Assembly: GCA_963782465.1 (NCBI GenBank)
Contig: CAWAJR010000004.1
Span: forward strand, 186,001 to 250,000
DNA: 64,000 bases
Source of the DNA: JAODBJ01 sp963782465
GTDB taxonomy: Bacteria > Actinomycetota > Acidimicrobiia > IMCC26256 > PALSA-610
Reading direction: 5' to 3'
Numbering within the stretch: position 1 is the stretch's first letter; each line of letters begins with the position of its first letter. The notes under the pieces are model-generated. The model saw only the letters and a list, made by a program, of their open reading frames with translations. It ran no database searches and was not told the DNA's origin. A program made the translations under genes and the position numbers. Below, piece after piece: positions 1-8,923 of the stretch.

Positions 1-1
1 G

Positions 2-545
2 TGGTTTCGGTTCGTGGTCGATTATCCGCTGTGGCGCTACTACCAAGAGCGTTCGGCGGCACCATTATGGGTCGCTGATCTCGTCGGAGTCTTCGCCTCG
101 GCACGATCGGAGATCGACTCACGAGCGGTGCAAGGGAAGAAGAGCGAAGGCATCTTGCGTGAGCTCGCACCGGGATTGCTCAATCTTGGGTACCTCGTCG
201 AGGCCAGCAAGAAGCAGCCCGATCTCATCTCGCGTCCGGTGCTATTCGGCGATCAGGTCGCGCAAGGGTGCGTTACGAGGTCGACGCCGTTCTCGAGACT
301 GAGGGTGTGCTCTTCGAGGTCGAGGCCGATCGCGGGATGATGGGAAACCCGTTCTACCGTGGCCTAGTGCGTTCGCCACTCATCGTCGGCGCGCGGCACC
401 TCGCGGTCGCAATGATGATCGAGTACAGCTACCAGTCAACAGCATCAATCGCGATTACGAGCTCGCGCACGGACAACTCGACGCCATCCACGCGAGCGGC
501 ACGCTCGCCCTTCCCTTCCAGGCCGTGCTGCTGATCGGCTACTGA
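2..545 (+). pseudogene. Frame-broken, left-truncated protein, possibly a PD-(D/E)XK nuclease-like fold
   Basis: The reading frame is open at the left edge of the window, so the true start may lie outside; GTG at 14 is the first start codon inside. The first part reads to about base 262, then continues in a second frame (VRYEVDAVLETEGVLFEVEADRG) and, after about base 437, in a third frame that ends in AVLLIGY and TGA at 543-545. One extra G in the GGG near 265 and one extra A near 438 would give a single frame of about 181 residues. The D-x(n)-EVEADRG pattern recalls the acidic core of restriction-endonuclease-like folds, but I cannot name a family. Either two single-base homopolymer errors or a real pseudogene. 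Confidence 0.5.
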
Positions 546-953
546 TCCCTGCTCGCCGGATGACCAGGCTCTTTGCTAGCTCCCACGCTTAGCTTCTCGG
601 TACGATTGCGCGCCCGATCCTGCACTCCGCGCAACAGGCGCCGAGGTTGATCAGGCGGCTGCACCGAAGGCATTCACACTGAGGCACGGCTTACGCTCCG
701 AGCATGAATCGCGTGGTGGGCATCGTGGTCAGCGTCTGTGCCGTGTTGTCTGCAGGGTCGCTCGGCTTCAACGGCTACGAGCACCACCAGCAACTTCAGT
801 AATCGAAGGCGCGTTCGCTTGGTTCCGGCGGACGGGCGGTGGAGGGAGTGTGACGAAGACAAACACAACTCGCCACGCAGGGACGATTGGGAGGTGCGCG
901 GCACGATCAGCCACACACCGAAGCGCAGGCAACCTCATTCGGTAGATGCCCCC
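546..953. other. Intergenic region with no confident large gene
   Basis: This stretch lies between the broken gene at the left edge and the RCC1 gene, whose 3' end points toward it. Apart from the short candidate ORF at 704-802 I see no frame with convincing protein composition and no clear hairpin terminator. Confidence 0.5.
704..802 (+). CDS. Candidate 32-residue membrane or secreted peptide
   Basis: An ATG at 704 opens a 32-codon frame ending TAA at 800-802. The peptide has a basic start (MNR), an uninterrupted hydrophobic and small-residue stretch (VVGIVVSVCAVLSAGSLGF, residues 4-22) and a polar tail with EHHQQLQ. That is what a single membrane segment or a short secreted peptide looks like. 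There is no obvious ribosome binding site and no neighbour that hints at a role. It could be chance in a low-coding stretch, so confidence is low. Confidence 0.3.
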   Translation: MNRVVGIVVSVCAVLSAGSLGFNGYEHHQQLQ

Positions 954-3900
954 TCACGGGTCGCCGAGCCCCAGGCTCGTGTATTCGCTCGCGGCGATGT
1001 CGTTCCAGTGCACCGTTGGCATCACTTGGCCTTCTGCTTGGTCGGCTCCGGTGCCGAGCTGACCATCAAATCCGTTGCCCCATGCCCAAAGTGCCCCATC
1101 GGTGCTCAGCCCAAAGAACACTTCTGTGCCAGCTGCCAGCCGTTGCCAATTGTCTGCAGGAGTAAGTTGCATCGGTTCGTCGACCGCAGATCCGTAACCC
1201 CCCGTAGACCATTGCCACAGCGTGCCATCTGCTTGGATCGCAACCGCGTTATCGACTTCTTCGATGGCGATGTCGTCCCATGCTTTGTCCGGGGCAACCT
1301 CGTGCGCCGCGAGGGTGTTGCCCCACTCCCATGCGGTACCGTCGCTCCGTAAGGCGATGACGTCCCCACCACTTGCTGCGACGTTTATCCAGTCACCAAA
1401 GCCGAGCGCGGGTGTCAGGCTGGAACCATCTCCGGATGTCCATATGGTGCCATCCGACTTGAGCATGACGTAATAACCCGACGCTCCAGCAACCTTGACC
1501 CAGTCGTTCCCCGAACCTACGTGTGTGGCGACGATGGTTGAGGTGCCGGGGGACGGCGTGCCAGCGGCATCGATGTCGAGCCGCCATAAGGTGCCGTCGG
1601 TCTTCAGCGCCATCATCGTTGGGAGTGAACTCGACGACGAGTCAAGCCCTGCGACTTGCGCCCAGCTACTGTCACTCCCTACTGGTACGGGGGTAGCGCT
1701 CGCCATCGGGAGGTTTTCTCCCCACACTGTGTCATACCCCCACATCCACAGGCTCCCGTCGCCTTTGATCCCTGCACTTACGTCGCCACCGGCTGCGACG
1801 GAGTCCCAAGGACCGGGTATTGATACTGCAACGGGAGAGGTTCGGTTAGTCGGGCCGTCACCGAGCAGGCCGCTATGTAACCCGTCGTGGTAATCGACTT
1901 CGTCGTTCTGGCCCCAGCCCCGTATGGAGCCATCGGACTGCAACCCGATCGTGTCGTACCCACCGGGGACGACTGCAACCCATCCTCCGACGGGGACCGC
2001 GGTCGGAACGTTCGGTGTCGTGTCTACGACACCGGCAAGTCCAAGTTGGTCCACATAACCCAAACCACCACCCCACGCCCAGAGAGTGCCGTCGGCCTTC
2101 GTCGCGAAAGACTCGGCCGGCCATTCGAGGTGGGGTGTGGCGACAGATGCCCAGTCGTTGTCGTTACCGATCCGGGTGGGGGTGTTGCGATCGACGTTGT
2201 CTCCGGTACCAAGTTCGCCGTAGTAATTGTCCCCCCACGCCCAGAGGCTGCCGTCGCACTTGGTCGCCAATTGGAAGTTGGGTCCAGCAGACACGTCGCA
2301 CCAGGCATCGTCAGCACCAATTTGCCCATCACCATGCGAGCCCCATGCCCAAAGCGTGCCGTCCGTTTTAATGACGTATGTTCCGGAGCCTGCACTGAAT
2401 TGCTTGATCGCTGTTCCGACGAAATCCATCAGTTGCGGTCGCGTGTATATGTAGTTGATCTTACCCGGGACGATTTGCCCGGCAGAGTTGTTGCCCCACC
2501 CCCAGAGATTTCCGTCGGCATCTCGCGTGAGTACCCAGTCGTACCCTGCTTCGACGGAGGTCCACTGTCCGTAGATCTGCGTCGGCGTCAGGATGTCGTT
2601 CTGCCACTGGCCGATGCCGACCTCACCGAGGTAATCGTTGCCCCACCCGAACAGGGCGCCGTCGGAACGGATCGCGAGGCTGAACTCACCGCCCGCGGCC
2701 ACGGCGACCCAGTGATCGCCACTTACGCGTGTGGGGACGTCGCGGTCCTGGTTGGTCCCGTTGCCGAGTTGGCCGTGGAGGTTTGCTCCCCAGGACCACA
2801 GCGTGCCGTCGTTCTTGATGCCGAGCGTGTGGTCCCTGCCGACCGCGATCTGCGTCCACTGGTCACTGCCGATTCGCAGTGGCGTTCCCTGTTGGGCCAT
2901 GACACCGCTGTCGCCGACCTCACCGTCGTTGCTGCGGCCCCAACCGTAGGCGTTGGTCGACGCGCCGCGAGCGGTGTAGATCGTGCCGCCACGTGATGGC
3001 GCGAAGTCGCTTCCGTCGTATTGCGCCCTCAAGAGATGCACGCCGGCGAGCAGTCCGGTTGTGGCAAGCGTCGCCGTACCGCTCTGCAAAGTTGCAGTCC
3101 CCAGAGGGATGCGACGGTCGAAGAAGTGAACAGTTCCTACCGGTGTAGCGGCAGGGGACATTACGTGTGCTGTCATCGTCACGGCCGCGCCCGTGGGTCC
3201 TTGACGCACGTCGGTATCGAGGGACGTGACTGTTCGTGGTGAATCGTCGTCCACAATCGTTACCGTGCCTTTGTCGCGGGCTGTGCCCGCACCCGTCAGC
3301 GCGACCGTGAACTGCTCGTCTGCCTCGATCGACGTGTCGGGAATGACTGTCAGAGCCAGCGTCTTCTGGCGTTGGCCAGTACGAAACGCGACTGTCGCCG
3401 TTCGCTCGACGAAGTCGCCATTGCCATGCTTGCTGGCGGTCGCGGTCGCGGTGCCGGCTTGCGTCGCGACCGTGAATGACATTGCCGTGGCCGCGGGTTG
3501 CGCGAGGGACACTGTCAGGGCCACGGTCCGGGTCTTTGCGTCGCCCTCGACGATCGACGCGTCACCGATGTTTGCAGATTGCCCCGCGCTCGGGTCGATG
3601 AGCGTAACCGTGCCGGACGACTTGTCGACGACAGCGTTCGTCGGAGCACTGAGAACGACAGCGAACCGTTCTGTGGCATCCGAAGTCGTCGCGGCGAGGA
3701 GCCGAATTGAAATGTTCTTGCTCACGTTTCCAGGCGTGAACCGTACCGTCTTCTTTGCTTGTGCTTTGTAGTCCACGCCTGGAGACGCCGTCTCCGCGAG
3801 GACGGAGTACGAAACGGTCACCGCTTGCGTCGATGGTTCTGACAATGAAACCGCGAGCTTCGCTGAGCGGGATCCTGTTCCCGACCCTTCGACGATCGTC

Positions 3901-4211
3901 GTGTCGCCGACAGAGACCCACGGGACTACCGCGTAGGAGACGGATTGGGAGGCAGTGTTGCCTGCGAAGTCCGAAGCTGTCACCGTGAAGCTGTGAACGC
4001 CGAGGGTCGACGTGTCGAGCAAGGCCGGAGCAGTGCAGGTGGCAACGCCGCTCCCTCCCTCGTTATCCGCGCACGAAAAGGCAGTCGAGACGGCCGCATG
4101 ACGTCCAACCGTCGCGTTCGCTAGCGGCGCATCGATCGCGATGGTCGGCGAGGTGGTATCATGACGCAACCCCTCCACGACAGTGCCCGATGCGGCGGGC
4201 CGGCCGCCCAT
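954..4211 (-). CDS. Calx-beta / Ig-like / RCC1-repeat surface protein, apparently lacking its N-terminus
   Basis: From ATG at 4211 the product is about 1,085 residues. In order: an Ig-like domain (SPTIAIDAP...SVSYAVV), two Calx-beta-type repeats (each starting V-GD-SIVEG or TIVEG and ending TVTIVDDDS-like), a Big_3-type Ig-like domain (TSLDTDV...YDGSDFAPS), then about 14 RCC1 propeller repeats with the signature W-WG--x-GQLG and DGTLW. Calx-beta and Ig domains are extracellular stalk modules and RCC1 repeats form seven-bladed propellers, so 14 repeats suggest two propellers (inference). No signal peptide is present: the frame begins two bases after the TetR stop codon, inside what should be an internal stalk domain. 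Upstream codons in this frame overlap TetR and are arginine-rich shadow sequence. Probably a 5'-truncated gene or a rearrangement junction. Function unknown; a cell-surface or adhesion role is inferred. Confidence 0.75.
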   Translation of the reverse strand: MGGRPAASGTVVEGLRHDTTSPTIAIDAPLANATVGRHAAVSTAFSCADNEGGSGVATCTAPALLDTSTLGVHSFTVTASDFAGNTASQSVSYAVVPWVSVGDTTIVEGSGTGSRSAKLAVSLSEPSTQAVTVSYSVLAETASPGVDYKAQAKKTVRFTPGNVSKNISIRLLAATTSDATERFAVVLSAPTNAVVDKSSGTVTLIDPSAGQSANIGDASIVEGDAKTRTVALTVSLAQPAATAMSFTVATQAGTATATASKHGNGDFVERTATVAFRTGQRQKTLALTVIPDTSIEADEQFTVALTGAGTARDKGTVTIVDDDSPRTVTSLDTDVRQGPTGAAVTMTAHVMSPAATPVGTVHFFDRRIPLGTATLQSGTATLATTGLLAGVHLLRAQYDGSDFAPSRGGTIYTARGASTNAYGWGRSNDGEVGDSGVMAQQGTPLRIGSDQWTQIAVGRDHTLGIKNDGTLWSWGANLHGQLGNGTNQDRDVPTRVSGDHWVAVAAGGEFSLAIRSDGALFGWGNDYLGEVGIGQWQNDILTPTQIYGQWTSVEAGYDWVLTRDADGNLWGWGNNSAGQIVPGKINYIYTRPQLMDFVGTAIKQFSAGSGTYVIKTDGTLWAWGSHGDGQIGADDAWCDVSAGPNFQLATKCDGSLWAWGDNYYGELGTGDNVDRNTPTRIGNDNDWASVATPHLEWPAESFATKADGTLWAWGGGLGYVDQLGLAGVVDTTPNVPTAVPVGGWVAVVPGGYDTIGLQSDGSIRGWGQNDEVDYHDGLHSGLLGDGPTNRTSPVAVSIPGPWDSVAAGGDVSAGIKGDGSLWMWGYDTVWGENLPMASATPVPVGSDSSWAQVAGLDSSSSSLPTMMALKTDGTLWRLDIDAAGTPSPGTSTIVATHVGSGNDWVKVAGASGYYVMLKSDGTIWTSGDGSSLTPALGFGDWINVAASGGDVIALRSDGTAWEWGNTLAAHEVAPDKAWDDIAIEEVDNAVAIQADGTLWQWSTGGYGSAVDEPMQLTPADNWQRLAAGTEVFFGLSTDGALWAWGNGFDGQLGTGADQAEGQVMPTVHWNDIAASEYTSLGLGDP

Positions 4212-4213
4212 GC

Positions 4214-4852
4214 CTAGTGCTTCAGGTAGAGGTTGAGCGAGGCGGCGAGATACTCGTCGTAGACGGGCGACACGCCGCGGCGCGGACCGAGGTCGAGGTT
4301 GCCGTTCAGTTCGAGGCTGACGAGGCCGTGCACCGCGGCCCACAGCCATTGCGCGATGTGGGCTGCGTCGGCGCCGGGAACGAGGAGGCCGGCGTCGATG
4401 CAACGTTGCACGCCTCGTTCGAGCAGGTGCAGGGTGACGTCGCAGGCGGCGACGTCGTCGTCGTTCATCGTGAACTCGGGTACCGGGTGACCGAACATCA
4501 CGTCGTAGTAGTGCGGGCTGGCGAGCGCGGCGGCCCGGTACGCGCGGCCCTGTTCGAGGAGGTCCTGGAGCGGGTTGTCGGTGTCGTGCACCCTCCGGAT
4601 GCGAGCTTCGAGGCGTGCGTAGCCCTCGCGGAACATGGCCCGCACCACGCCTTCCTTGCCGCCGAACAGGGTGTAGATCGACTGGGTGCTCGTGCCCGCG
4701 GCATCGGCGAGCCGGCGGGTCGTGAGCGCGCCGGGGCCTTCGCGGTGCAACAACTCGCCCGCGGCGTCGAGCAGCGCGACGCGCACGTCGACGCCGGGCG
4801 GCGCCTTGCGGGACCGGGTTCCACGAACGGTGGGCGTCACAATCCCGATCAT
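4214..4852 (-). CDS. TetR-family transcriptional regulator
   Basis: A 212-residue one-domain regulator. The N-terminal helix-turn-helix spans about residues 25-65 (RVALLDAAGELLHREGPGALTTRRLA, then TSTQSIYTLFGGKEGV), and the C-terminal part carries the WxxAHGLVSLEL-like core found in the WHG/TetR_C_33 type ligand-binding domain. The ATG at 4852 is preferred because all frame-open sequence upstream overlaps smpB and reads as shadow. It is divergent from smpB with only 31 bp between start codons, and a perfect ATAAC-GGT-GTTAT repeat overlaps its own start codon. Autoregulation is likely; control of smpB is possible. The ligand is unknown. Confidence 0.9.
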   Translation of the reverse strand: MIGIVTPTVRGTRSRKAPPGVDVRVALLDAAGELLHREGPGALTTRRLADAAGTSTQSIYTLFGGKEGVVRAMFREGYARLEARIRRVHDTDNPLQDLLEQGRAYRAAALASPHYYDVMFGHPVPEFTMNDDDVAACDVTLHLLERGVQRCIDAGLLVPGADAAHIAQWLWAAVHGLVSLELNGNLDLGPRRGVSPVYDEYLAASLNLYLKH

Positions 4853-4863
4853 AACGGTGTTAT
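4851..4863. promoter_or_regulatory. Candidate TetR operator ATAACGGTGTTAT
   Basis: A perfect 5-bp inverted repeat (ATAAC/GTTAT) around a 3-bp centre overlaps the TetR start codon and sits 20 bp before smpB. Its position in the only space between the divergent genes makes it the natural autoregulatory operator. Inferred from symmetry and place alone. Confidence 0.5.
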
Positions 4864-4883
4864 AGCGAGGTAGCGTCGCTCCC

Positions 4884-5345
4884 ATGTCCCGCCGCGGCGA
4901 CCAACTCGTGATCAGCAACCGCCGCGCGCGCCACGAGTACTTCCTGCTCGAAACCTTCGAGTGCGGGATCGTGCTCGCGGGAGCCGAGGTGAAGTCGTTG
5001 CGCGACGGTCGCGGCAACCTCCAGGACGCGTACGCCGCGGTCGAAGACGGCGAGGTGTTCCTGCACGGCATGCACATCTCGCCCTATGAGTTCTCCCGCG
5101 GGAACCTCGACCCGGTTCGCAGCCGCAAGCTGCTGCTGCACCGGCGCGAGATCGAGAAGCTCGCGAACGAAACGGCGACGAAGGGCGTCACGCTCGTGCC
5201 CACCCGCGTCTACTTCAAGGACGGGCGGGCGAAAGTCGAGATCGCCCTCGCGAGGGGCAAGCACCACTACGACAAGCGCCGTGCCCTCGCCGAGCGCGAC
5301 GCGAAACGCGAAGCCGAACGGGCGATGAAGGGCGACCGCGAGTAA
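4884..5345 (+). CDS. smpB: SsrA-binding protein SmpB
   Basis: A 153-residue protein that matches SmpB along its whole length: N-terminal ISNRRARHEYFLLETFE, the GAEVKSLRDGRGNLQDAYA segment that holds the tmRNA-binding surface of the oligonucleotide-binding barrel, the RKLLLHRREI segment, VPTRVYFKDGRAKVEIALARGKHHYDKR, and the basic C-terminal tail (RDAKREAERAMK) that enters the mRNA channel of a stalled ribosome. SmpB delivers alanyl-tmRNA to stalled ribosomes so that nascent chains are tagged and ribosomes released. The tmRNA gene itself lies at 13719, 8.4 kb downstream on the same strand. A GAGG stands about 12 bp before the ATG. Length and start are typical. Confidence 0.98.
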   Translation: MSRRGDQLVISNRRARHEYFLLETFECGIVLAGAEVKSLRDGRGNLQDAYAAVEDGEVFLHGMHISPYEFSRGNLDPVRSRKLLLHRREIEKLANETATKGVTLVPTRVYFKDGRAKVEIALARGKHHYDKRRALAERDAKREAERAMKGDRE

Positions 5346-5360
5346 CCGGGACGGGCGCGA

Positions 5361-6296
5361 TCAGGTCGGTCGGGCGCGGGCGACGACGGTGACGCACACC
5401 GCGAGCAGCAGCGCCGTGAGACCGAGGAAGATCGCGGCCTCGACCCCCTGCAGCGCCCAGAACCGCCCGCTCGCGATGTAGTGGAAGGTGGTCGTCATCG
5501 TCCGGCCTCCGTTCGCGCCGCCCACGATGCGAACCGGGCTCGTGCCGAAGACCCACGCGCCGGGGCCGAGCCCCGAGGGAACGTTCGGCAGCGAATCCGA
5601 CGACCGGCTCGTGAGCTGCGCGACCTGCTGCTGCGACAGCACGATCGAGACGGTTTTTACATGCGCGGGGAGCAGGTAGTGCCGGTAGCTGTGCAACGGG
5701 ACGCGAACGACCGCGTAGCCGACCAGCGTCGCCGCCATGGCCGGGATGGTGCGCCGCCACACGGCACCGATCGTGATGCCGAGCGCGAGGGCGAACAGCA
5801 TGTAGGCGGCGGGCAGGAAGCCCTGCACGTCGAACCAACCGCCGCGGAAGCGGTTGCCGAGCACCGGGATCAGGGGTTGGAACGCCCATACCGCGAGCAG
5901 GCTCACCGCGAGCGTCGCGGCCGCGGCCACACCGAGGACGATCACCAACTTGCTCGAGATCCACCGCAGGCGGCTGACCGACTGCGTCCACACCAGGCGA
6001 TGGGTACCGGTCTCGATCTCGCGCGCGACGAGCGGCGCACCCCAGAACATGCCGGCGAGGAGCGGGAGCGCGAAGAGGCTCGCGGCAACCGGCGGCAACC
6101 AGTGGTACTGGTGCTGGAGCTGCTGCACCGCCACGTTGCAGTCGCCCCCGCCTCGCAGGCATGCGGTGAGACCGGCGTGCCTGACGTCGGCACGCGCACG
6201 CACGCCCAGCCACACCAGCGCGGCGCAGATCGCGACCGTGATCGCACCGCCCACCGCCGCCGCGGCGCGATGTTGTCGCCAGGTCATCCACGTCAT
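5361..6296 (-). CDS. ABC-2 type transporter permease subunit
   Basis: A 311-residue integral membrane protein with about six hydrophobic segments: after WRQHRAA (residues 12-30), LPPVAASLFALPLLAGMFWG, VIVLGVAAAATLAVSLLAVWAF, AAYMLFALALGITIGAVW, a segment near AAT-LVGYAVVRV, and the C-terminal AAIFLGLTALLLAVCVTVVA. The APLVAREIETGTHRLVWTQ motif is typical of ABC-2 permeases related to YtrC/D and bacitracin-type exporters. Its ATG overlaps the stop of the ATPase gene (ATGA), so the two are translationally coupled. It should form the membrane channel of the exporter under the GntR regulator; the substrate is unknown. Confidence 0.9.
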   Translation of the reverse strand: MTWMTWRQHRAAAAVGGAITVAICAALVWLGVRARADVRHAGLTACLRGGGDCNVAVQQLQHQYHWLPPVAASLFALPLLAGMFWGAPLVAREIETGTHRLVWTQSVSRLRWISSKLVIVLGVAAAATLAVSLLAVWAFQPLIPVLGNRFRGGWFDVQGFLPAAYMLFALALGITIGAVWRRTIPAMAATLVGYAVVRVPLHSYRHYLLPAHVKTVSIVLSQQQVAQLTSRSSDSLPNVPSGLGPGAWVFGTSPVRIVGGANGGRTMTTTFHYIASGRFWALQGVEAAIFLGLTALLLAVCVTVVARARPT

Positions 6297-7215
6297 CCGC
6301 GCACACCCCCTCCGACCGCGGCGCGCCGGCGCTCCGGTGCGGGCGTTTCCAGGTACCCGAGCACGAGATCTTCGAGCTCGACGTCGCTCACGACGAGCGC
6401 GGGGTTCAGCAACGCATCATCGGTGCGTACGAGCAGGCGAGTGTTGCGATGCTGCTCGTAGGTGGCGACGACTTCGACGCCGCCGGGAAGGTGCGCCGCG
6501 TCTTCCGGCGACGCGACGACCCAGCGGTGTTGCTGCAACAGGTCGTCGAGATCGCCGGCGAGCCGTAAGCGGCCGCCCGCGATCACGATCAGGAAGTCGC
6601 ACACGCGTGCGAGCTCACCGATCAGGTGCGACGAGAGCATGACCGTCGCGCCCGTCGCGCTGGTGGCCATCAACGATTGCAGGAACTCGCGGCGGGCGAG
6701 CGGGTCGAGGCTCGCGAGCGGTTCGTCGAGCACGAGGAGGTCGGGCCCTTCCCCACCGCCAGCGCGAGCGCGAGTTGGGCGCGCTGGCCACCGGAGAGCG
6801 TCGACGCGGGACGATCGAGCGGCACGTCGGCTTCCCGCAATCGTTCGCGAGCGAGATCGTCGTGCCAGGTCGGGTTCAGGTGCCGGCCCATGCGGAGGTG
6901 GTCTTCCGCGGAGAAGTCGCGGTACAAGGGCGCGTCCTGCGCGACGAAGCCGACGCGCGAGAGGAACGCCGTCGTGTCGACCGGGACCTCGTCGAACACC
7001 TTCACGTCGCCTTCGGATGGCCGGAGCATGCCGACGAGGAGGTTGAGCAACGTCGTCTTCCCGGCACCGTTCGGCCCCACCACGGCCGCGACGCGCCCCG
7101 CGGGAAGATCGAAGGTGCACTCGCGCAACGCCCACAGATCGCCGAAGCGACAGCCCAGCCCGCGCGTCGCGACCGCGTTCGCCGGCCGCTCGGGCAACGA
7201 CGACGGCGCGCTCAC
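6293..7215 (-). CDS. ABC transporter ATP-binding protein (frame-broken at Walker B)
   Basis: Read across one frame break this is a complete ATPase of about 307 residues. The first frame holds Walker A (GPNGAGKTT), the Q-loop (VGFVAQD) and the signature LSGGQRAQLALALA. The second holds Walker B (DLLVLDEPLASLDP), the switch histidine (LSSHLI) and a C-terminal extension. The break is at GGGCCC, 6743-6748; one added C restores VGKGPDLLVLDEP. Since every catalytic motif is intact, a sequence error is more likely than decay. The start overlaps the GntR stop and the stop overlaps the permease start, both as ATGA, giving a tightly coupled three-gene operon. Confidence 0.88.
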
Positions 7216-7616
7216 GCGATCTCCGCGGCGCCGGCGGCGCCGGCGGCGCCGGCGCGCAGTGTCGCCGCGAACAGGTCGGCAATGCCGTCATCGTCGAGCC
7301 CGGCCCGGCGGGCCGCGCTGATCCACACCGCGAGCCGGCGCTGCAGCGTCGCCGACGACGCGGGGGTGATCTGGGCGAGGCTCTTGATGATGAACGTGCC
7401 CTGCCCCGGCCGGCCGGCCGCGAGCCCCTCGCGTTCCAGCTCCTTGTAGGCCTTGAGCACGGTGTTCGAGTTCACTGCGGCCGCGGCCGCGACCTCGTGC
7501 ACCGTCGGCAGTTTGTCGCCCGGTTCGAGCCAGCCGAGCCGTAACGCCTGCTTCACCTGCTGCACGAGTTGCAGGTACGCGGGTGGGCCACCGCGCGCGA
7601 CGAAGAAGTCGATCAC
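7212..7616 (-). CDS. GntR-family regulator, YtrA-like
   Basis: A 134-residue protein: a winged helix-turn-helix (residues 10-75, with YLQLVQQVKQAL, PGDKLPTVHEVAAAAAVNSNTVLKAYKELE and the wing GRPGQGTFI) followed only by a short helical tail, which is the YtrA subfamily architecture. YtrA regulators usually lead and repress ABC transporter operons, as here. The start is GTG at 7616. A 14-bp perfect palindrome lies 14 bp upstream, so binding there would block transcription and the operon should be autorepressed. The C-terminus is rich in a GAA repeat (AGAAGAAGAAEI) encoded by a GGCGCC-rich run. Confidence 0.92.
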   Translation of the reverse strand: MIDFFVARGGPPAYLQLVQQVKQALRLGWLEPGDKLPTVHEVAAAAAVNSNTVLKAYKELEREGLAAGRPGQGTFIIKSLAQITPASSATLQRRLAVWISAARRAGLDDDGIADLFAATLRAGAAGAAGAAEIA

Positions 7617-7629
7617 GCCACCAAACTAC

Positions 7630-7649
7630 TCTACCTAGGTAGATAGGTA
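7630..7649. promoter_or_regulatory. Operator palindrome of the GntR/ABC operon
   Basis: TCTACCTAGGTAGA (7630-7643) is a perfect 14-bp palindrome, and TACCTA-N6-TAGGTA (7632-7649) overlaps it as a second, spaced inverted repeat. It sits just upstream of the GTG start of the GntR gene, the expected place for YtrA-type autorepression. The two registers may be alternative dimer sites. Confidence 0.6.
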
Positions 7650-7660
7650 AAGGCGGCTTG

Positions 7661-8914
7661 TCAGGGTGAACGCGCGTCGATCAGCGCGCGCACCGGCCGG
7701 TCGTAACGCACGTAGTACCAAGCCCAGCGCATGAGCACGCGGAAACGGTTCTCGAACCCGATCAGGTAATAGAGGTGCACCGCGAGCCACACGAGCCAGC
7801 CGAAGTAGCCAGTGAACTCGAACGGCCCCACCGAGCCGACGGCCGACGTCCGCCCGATCGTCGCCAGCGTGCCCTTGTCGTGGTAGCGGAACCCACACGT
7901 GTCGCGCCCGATGCGCGTCGCAAGGATGTGACGGGCGACGAAGCGGCCCTCCTGCATCGCGGGCGGCGACAGCATCGGTAGCACGTTGCCCTTGCGGTCG
8001 CGTCCCGCGGCCGCGTCGCCGATCGCGTACGCGTGTTGCGCGCCGGCGATGCGGAGATGGTCGTCGACGTCGAATCGGTTGGCCGCGGTGCTCGGCGCGG
8101 CGTCGGCCACGAGGTCGGAGGGGCGCACCCCGGCGGTCCACACCACGCTGTGCGTCTCGATGCGCAGTCCCGATCGCGTCTCGACGTGGTCGTCGGAGCC
8201 ATCGGCCACCAACTCGCCGCAGTGCACCTCGACGCCGCGTTGTTCGAGTTCGCGACGCGCGTACGCCGACAGACGTTCGGTGAACGTCGGGAGGAGACGG
8301 TCGCCGCCTTCGAGCAACACGATGCGCACGTCGCTGCCGTCGAACTCGGGGTACTCGTGGGGCAGGACCAGGCGGACCAACTCGCCGAGGGCGCCCGCGT
8401 ACTCGACGCCCGTCGGCCCGCCGCCGACGATGCAGAACGTGAGATGGCGGCGGCGAGTATCGGGATCGTCGGTGAGCGCAGCTTGTTCGAGGCACGCGAG
8501 CACGTGGTTGCGTAACCGGATCGCCTGACCGAGGTCCTTGAGCCCGAGCGTCGAGTTCGCCAGCGCATCGTTGCCGAAGTAGTTGTTCGTGCTCCCCGCG
8601 GCGACCACGATGTCGTCGTACTCGAGTTGCTCGCCGTCGGTGAGTACCACCTTCTGCGAGGCGAGGTCGATGTGCTCCACCTCGCCGACGCGGATGCGCA
8701 CGTTCTGCGATCGGCGGAACACCTTGCGCAACGGCGCGGCGATCTCGGAGGGGTTCAGCAGGCAACTCGCGACCTGGTAGAGCAGCGGCGTGAAGAGGTG
8801 GTAGTTGTGCCGGTCGACGAGCGTGACGTCGACCGCTTCGCCGCGCAACGTGCGGGCGCATTGGAGGCCGCCGAAACCGGCGCCGATCACGACGACGTGA
8901 TGCCCCGTGCGCAT
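7661..8914 (-). CDS. ndh: Type II NADH dehydrogenase (NDH-2)
   Basis: A 417-residue FAD enzyme that passes electrons from NADH to quinone without pumping protons. Visible: the N-terminal FAD Rossmann motif VVVIGAGFGGLQCA (residues 7-20), the second Rossmann motif for NADH, FCIVGGGPTGVEYAGAL (about 160-176), the FAD-binding AYAIGDAAA, and the quinone-site region MQEGRFVARHI. The C-terminus has a hydrophobic helix (FGWLVWLAVHLYYLIGF) followed by an amphipathic arginine-rich helix that anchors NDH-2 to the inner face of the membrane. It lies 9 bp after the aldo/keto reductase stop, probably as one transcript. Length and motifs are typical for active NDH-2. Confidence 0.95.
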   Translation of the reverse strand: MRTGHHVVVIGAGFGGLQCARTLRGEAVDVTLVDRHNYHLFTPLLYQVASCLLNPSEIAAPLRKVFRRSQNVRIRVGEVEHIDLASQKVVLTDGEQLEYDDIVVAAGSTNNYFGNDALANSTLGLKDLGQAIRLRNHVLACLEQAALTDDPDTRRRHLTFCIVGGGPTGVEYAGALGELVRLVLPHEYPEFDGSDVRIVLLEGGDRLLPTFTERLSAYARRELEQRGVEVHCGELVADGSDDHVETRSGLRIETHSVVWTAGVRPSDLVADAAPSTAANRFDVDDHLRIAGAQHAYAIGDAAAGRDRKGNVLPMLSPPAMQEGRFVARHILATRIGRDTCGFRYHDKGTLATIGRTSAVGSVGPFEFTGYFGWLVWLAVHLYYLIGFENRFRVLMRWAWYYVRYDRPVRALIDARSP

Positions 8915-8923
8915 GATCGGTCC

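Noticed and set aside
4212..4403. In-frame extension that would give the RCC1-type protein 64 more N-terminal residues
   Set aside because: The sequence overlaps the TetR gene and is arginine- and proline-rich, as expected of an out-of-frame shadow. The ATG at 4211 is the first usable start outside TetR.
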